From NCBI GenBank assembly GCA_031285975.1, contig JAITVE010000362.1:1-6473 (forward strand): a DNA stretch of 6,473 nucleotides, given 5' to 3'. Positions 4,032-6,473 of this stretch are shown in pieces (positions within the stretch are counted from its first letter, which is position 1; every line of letters starts with the position of its first letter). Below the pieces are notes generated by a model. It was not told the DNA's origin and made no database searches. It worked only from the letters and a program-made list of their open reading frames with translations. This stretch comes from Candidatus Adiutrix sp. (lineage in GTDB: Bacteria; Desulfobacterota; Desulfarculia; Adiutricales; Adiutricaceae). Both the position numbers and the translations under genes were made by a program.

Positions 4032-5918
4032 TCAGGCTGGCCGGGGCGAAGGCGGCTTCGGTTTCGGGCGCCGGCGCGGGCGCTTGTCACTGGCCTCCGC
4101 TGTGCCGTGGAGCGTCTTGAACCAGCGGGCGGCAACCGGGCCCATATAGCGTTCCAAATATTTCGTTTCCGTTCGGCTCAGGTCAACGACGATCAGGCCG
4201 TCCAGAGCTTTGGAAAAGCTGGGGTCTATCCCGAATTTCAAAACCGTGCCCCCCAGTTTCAGATAATGGCGCAAAAGAACCGGCGTCGCGGCCCCGCCCT
4301 CAATATCGCTCAGGATGGCATTCAAGTCCCGCTCCGTTTTTAACAGCCTCTCGCTGAGAAGCCGGGTTCGTTTGGGCACCTGGAAGGCGTTGCGGGGCGT
4401 CACCATGGGGGACAGGGCGTTTTCCCGGTCGCTTTTCCCGTAAAAATCGGCCATGAGCTGGCGCGAGATGGCTTTATAATCGTTGCTGATGCTCACCAGG
4501 CCGAAGAGGGTTTTATGGCTGGGGCTTTGCAAAATATAGCTGCCGATGCCCTTCCACAAAAGGTAGAGGGGCGCGTAATCCTTTTGGTACTCCTGGCGCA
4601 CGAAGGAGCGGCCCAGTTCCAGGGCCGGGCCCAGGCGGTCAAAAAATTGCGGCTGAAGCGTGAACAGGGTGCTGGAATAGAGGCCCGCCAAGCCTTTGTC
4701 GGCAATAATTTCATCGGTTTTGGCCAGGCGGTAGGCCCCCACGATTTCATGCCGCTTCCGGTTCCAGACAAAAAGCTGCGTATAGTAGTTGTCATACGTG
4801 TCTATATCCCGGCATTCCCCGGTGCCTTCGCCCACCGCCCGGAAGGTCGCTTCGCGCAAGCGGGATATTTCCACCATGGTCATGGGAATCTGATGCCGCA
4901 GGGCCTGAACCGTCATGAACTCCCCGTCCTGGAAGAGAATCTGTTCCGGCGGCAGGTTGTTGATTTCAGCGGCCATCAGGCTTGGCTCCACCGCGCTGAT
5001 GATTTCCGCAGGCCGCCGCTTCAGGCCGGTCGGGAAGAATTTTTTGCCGAGTCCGGCCCGGCGGTCGCGCTGGCCGAGAATCATGGTGCGTGTTTGCAGG
5101 TGGGCCATGATCTGCTCGTCCGAACCCAGCGCGTGCAGCTGGGGGCCGGAAATGGGGCGGCCAATGGTCACTTTGATGGCGGCTTTGTGCTTGTTGGCCA
5201 GTTCGCGGGGCAGGGCCGCAGTGCGCAGGCCGGGGTGGATCAGGCCCAGCAATTGAAACAGGGAACCGTTGTGCCCGCTGAAAAAGACTGGCACCACCGT
5301 GGCCTTGGCGCCGGTGATGAGGCGGGCCAGGCCGGGCCGCCAGGGGGATTCGCTCACGGCCAGGTCGCGCACCGACCAGTGGGCCACTTCCCCGGCCGGG
5401 AAGAGCCCCAGGGCCCCGCCGTTTTTGAGAAAACTCAGGGCCTCGCGCAGCGGGCCGAAGTTGAACCGCTGGGAAGCGCCGATGCGCTTGAACGGATCAA
5501 CCAGCAGGAAGATGTCCCGCAGTTCGCTGACGCGGCCCAGGAGATGGTTGGCCAACAGTTTTGCGTCCGGGCGCACCGAGAGCATGAGGTCGGCCAGAAT
5601 CAATCCTTCCAGGCCGCCGTAGGGGTGGTTGGCCAGGGCCACCACCGGGCCTTCTTTGGGCAGCCGCTGAAGGTCTTCGGCGGATATTTGGTAGCTGACG
5701 CCGAGTTCCTTCAGGGCTGAGGCCACAAAGGCCGGGGCGGAAGCGGGGGCCTGGCCTGCGGCGATGTTGCGGTATAAGCCCTCCAGCCGGGACAGGCCGC
5801 AGAGCATGTTGAGCGGCGCGAGGATGGGGGTTAAGGCCGTTTTCAAGATCGGCCTTTGAAAATCAGACGGCGTAATGCTCAGGCGGTTTTGATTCGTCAT
5901 TCGCTCCATGTGGCTCAC
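4032..5918 (-). CDS. OlsF-like bifunctional acyltransferase (ornithine/glycine aminolipid synthase candidate)
   Basis: This 628-residue protein fuses two acyltransferases. Residues about 60-285 form a lysophospholipid/glycerolipid-type O-acyltransferase: NHPYGGLEG (97-105; H98 catalytic, E104 where relatives have Asp), FPAGEVAH (173-180) and VVPVFFSGHN (208-217). Residues about 330-485 form a GNAT-like N-acyltransferase of the former 'hemolysin' type (REATFRAVGEGTG, then EIVGAYRLAKTDEI and LELGRSFVRQEY). This order matches OlsF, which makes phosphorus-free ornithine lipids; glycine lipids need the same two activities. Substrate cannot be read from sequence. The C-terminus ends in a basic, proline-rich tail (SDKRPRRRPKPKPPSPRPA). 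The GTG at 5918 follows AAAGGA by about 4 nt; ATGs at 5909 and 5900 are alternatives. Length is slightly above the usual range for OlsF. It diverges from a phosphonate gene across Pho-box-like repeats, fitting a phosphate-starvation lipid-remodelling role. Confidence 0.85.
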   Translation of the reverse strand: MSHMERMTNQNRLSITPSDFQRPILKTALTPILAPLNMLCGLSRLEGLYRNIAAGQAPASAPAFVASALKELGVSYQISAEDLQRLPKEGPVVALANHPYGGLEGLILADLMLSVRPDAKLLANHLLGRVSELRDIFLLVDPFKRIGASQRFNFGPLREALSFLKNGGALGLFPAGEVAHWSVRDLAVSESPWRPGLARLITGAKATVVPVFFSGHNGSLFQLLGLIHPGLRTAALPRELANKHKAAIKVTIGRPISGPQLHALGSDEQIMAHLQTRTMILGQRDRRAGLGKKFFPTGLKRRPAEIISAVEPSLMAAEINNLPPEQILFQDGEFMTVQALRHQIPMTMVEISRLREATFRAVGEGTGECRDIDTYDNYYTQLFVWNRKRHEIVGAYRLAKTDEIIADKGLAGLYSSTLFTLQPQFFDRLGPALELGRSFVRQEYQKDYAPLYLLWKGIGSYILQSPSHKTLFGLVSISNDYKAISRQLMADFYGKSDRENALSPMVTPRNAFQVPKRTRLLSERLLKTERDLNAILSDIEGGAATPVLLRHYLKLGGTVLKFGIDPSFSKALDGLIVVDLSRTETKYLERYMGPVAARWFKTLHGTAEASDKRPRRRPKPKPPSPRPA

Positions 5919-5977
5919 CGTATCCTTTCGGTTGCGTGTGGCTGGGGGCCGGGCGGGCGCCCCGGGGTTGCGGATTA

Positions 5978-5988
5978 AATATATGCTA
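5978..5988 (-). promoter_or_regulatory. Candidate -10 region of the aminolipid-synthase-like gene
   Basis: The minus strand reads TAGCATATATT (5988-5978), offering TAGCAT, CATATA or TATATT as -10 boxes, 9 to 14 nt downstream of the last Pho-box-like unit. The remaining leader to the GTG start (5919-5977) is very GC-rich and includes CCCCGGGG and GGGCGCCC palindromes, so the start of the mRNA could be strongly folded. Confidence 0.4.
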
Positions 5989-5998
5989 CCCGCCCGAT

Positions 5999-6042
5999 GT
6001 TACGCTTTCATGAGTGGAAGGTAATACTTTCGTTAAATCTTG
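5999..6042 (-). promoter_or_regulatory. Pho-box-like 11-bp repeat array directed at the aminolipid-synthase-like gene
   Basis: The stretch divides exactly into four 11-bp units. On the plus strand they are GTTACGCTTTC (5999), ATGAGTGGAAG (6010, poor match), GTAATACTTTC (6021) and GTTAAATCTTG (6032). Read on the minus strand, each good unit gives a TAAC or TTAC core with an AT-rich linker, the geometry of PhoB/PhoP sites (7-bp direct repeats every 11 bp). The array ends 9-14 nt before the -10 candidates of the minus-strand gene, near the usual position for PhoB activation. Assignment to PhoB is inferred. Confidence 0.55.
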
Positions 6043-6113
6043 AGAGGGCGGGCGCAGGGCTTGCCTCGCCGCAACCGTTGGCATCTAAAGGTTTCAGCAA
6101 CCCGGCATTTGAT

Positions 6114-6146
6114 GAAAATTTAACCGAAGCGTTACGAAAACATAAC
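6114..6146 (+). promoter_or_regulatory. Pho-box-like 11-bp repeat array directed at the phosphonate-family gene
   Basis: Three consecutive 11-bp units occur on the plus strand: GAAAATTTAAC (6114), CGAAGCGTTAC (6125) and GAAAACATAAC (6136). As 7-mers they are TTTAACC, CGTTACG and CATAACC, separated by 4-bp linkers. The motif matches the array at 5999-6042 in the opposite orientation. The last 7-mer ends 9 bp before a TATACT -10 box, close to the spacing at E. coli Pho promoters. Confidence 0.6.
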
Positions 6147-6156
6147 CTCGCATCGC

Positions 6157-6162
6157 TATACT
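6157..6162 (+). promoter_or_regulatory. -10 box of the phosphonate-family gene
   Basis: TATACT matches the -10 consensus at 5 of 6 positions. The hexamer 17 bp upstream is ACGAAA, a poor -35, so the promoter should need an activator; the Pho-box-like array occupies that place. Transcription would start near 6169, giving a leader of about 64 nt. Confidence 0.5.
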
Positions 6163-6177
6163 TTATGCGTCAACGGC

Positions 6178-6193
6178 TGTGGAATTTTTCACA
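6178..6193. promoter_or_regulatory. Crp/Fnr-type palindrome in the leader of the phosphonate-family gene
   Basis: TGTGG-AATTTT-TCACA matches 9 of the 10 half-site positions of the Crp-like consensus TGTGA-N6-TCACA. It lies at about +10 to +25 of the predicted transcript, where bound protein would block transcription. A second -10-like hexamer, TATGAT (6207-6212), lies 13 bp downstream, so it could also serve another start point. Confidence 0.4.
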
Positions 6194-6232
6194 CATGAAA
6201 ATGAAGTATGATACACTTGAAAGGCGGAAAAA

Positions 6233-6473
6233 ATGTCCGATTCGCTGACGTACATCGTGGGGCCGCAGGAGCGCCCCAAGCAACTGCGGCCCGAACCGAT
6301 AGTGGACGAGGCCGCGCTGGTCATTGACAGCTCCCTGGGGGCCTGGACGGAAATCGGCCCCGGCACGGAACTGCACGGCGTGGAGATGGACGACTATTTC
6401 TACACCGGCTCCGGCTGCCACCTGATGTATTGCCGCATCGGCAAATTCGTCAACATTGCCAACAACGTGCGCG
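6233..6473 (+). CDS. Hexapeptide-repeat transferase of the phosphonate-metabolism family, N-terminal 80 codons
   Basis: The visible 80 residues run off the right edge. After a short head comes a left-handed beta-helix-type repeat region with hexad-spaced hydrophobic residues: ALVIDSSLGAWTEIGPGTEL, then DDYFYTGSGCHLMY and RIGKFVNIANNVR. The SSLGAWTEIG and IGKF-x-NIA-x-x-VR pattern is that of the CatB/DapH-like acetyltransferases found in phosphonate (C-P lyase) gene clusters. Proteins of this family are presumed O- or N-acyltransferases acting in the cytoplasm as trimers; the substrate is not established here. The ATG at 6233 has AAAGG (6220-6224) 8 nt upstream. Upstream Pho-box-like repeats and a good -10 box fit phosphate-starvation induction. 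The family call rests on the N-terminus only; another hexapeptide acetyltransferase is possible. Confidence 0.8.
   Translation, partial: MSDSLTYIVGPQERPKQLRPEPIVDEAALVIDSSLGAWTEIGPGTELHGVEMDDYFYTGSGCHLMYCRIGKFVNIANNVR

Noticed and set aside
3749..4120. Plus-strand frame containing MAKLVRENPDIDRQAAAAEAGL, hinting at a small helix-turn-helix protein or remnant
   Set aside because: It runs through the terminator and into the antisense of the acyltransferase gene, has no ribosome binding site, and the resemblance is limited to about 20 residues.
4524..4538. Further TTGCAAAATA occurrence
   Set aside because: It lies inside the coding sequence of the acyltransferase and the match to the 13-base motif ends there, so it is most likely chance.
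4515..5720. Plus-strand open frame of about 401 codons opposite the acyltransferase gene
   Set aside because: Composition is typical of an antisense reading of a GC-rich gene (Gly, Gln, His, Ala), with no motif; the minus strand encodes two recognisable acyltransferase domains.
5997..6248. Plus-strand 83-codon open frame across the divergent control region
   Set aside because: It covers the Pho-box-like repeats and the phosphonate promoter, has no convincing ribosome binding site, and overlaps the start of the real gene out of frame.

Overview
The window looks like part of a chromosome from a sulfate-reducing bacterium of the Desulfovibrio group (Desulfovibrionaceae). The reasons are a Desulfovibrio-type hybrid-cluster protein (Hcp) gene divergent from an HcpR-like Crp/Fnr regulator, a nearby FrdX-like ferredoxin, and moderately high GC in the genes with AT-rich control regions. 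This is family-level reasoning; no database was searched. No rRNA, tRNA, CRISPR array, insertion sequence or transposase was seen.

Layout. Positions 1-792 (-) hold the first 264 codons of hcp, running off the left edge. Positions 793-965 are a divergent control region. Positions 966-1619 (+) encode the Crp/Fnr regulator, with a TTG start. Convergent with it is a two-gene minus-strand operon: a 2[4Fe-4S] ferredoxin (2320-2523) coupled by an ATGA overlap to a small NapH-like Fe-S membrane protein (1718-2323). Positions 2640-3593 (-) encode a 317-residue multi-pass membrane protein I cannot name; its leader is about 190 nt long and rich in inverted repeats. Positions 4032-5918 (-) encode a 628-residue fusion of a lysophospholipid-type acyltransferase and a GNAT-like N-acyltransferase, the architecture of OlsF (ornithine or glycine aminolipid synthase). 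Positions 5919-6232 are a second divergent control region. Positions 6233-6473 (+) hold the first 80 codons of a hexapeptide-repeat transferase of the phosphonate-metabolism family.

How the parts may work together. The left half reads as a nitrosative-stress module: Hcp reduces NO or hydroxylamine, the regulator controls it, and the ferredoxin plus Fe-S membrane protein could bring electrons from the membrane. The right half reads as a phosphate-starvation module: an aminolipid synthase (phosphorus-free membrane lipid) and a phosphonate-use gene diverge from a region with two arrays of 11-bp-spaced repeats resembling Pho boxes. Each array points at its own gene, and the rightward one sits 9 bp before a TATACT -10 box.

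The most striking unexplained structure is a 53-nt element present twice (2562-2614 and 3787-3839), 46/53 identical without gaps. Each copy abuts a sequence-unrelated terminator-like hairpin, and each carries a conserved TTGCTT-17 bp-TATCyT promoter-like signal directed at the next minus-strand gene. It looks like a duplicated terminator-promoter cassette bracketing the unknown membrane protein.
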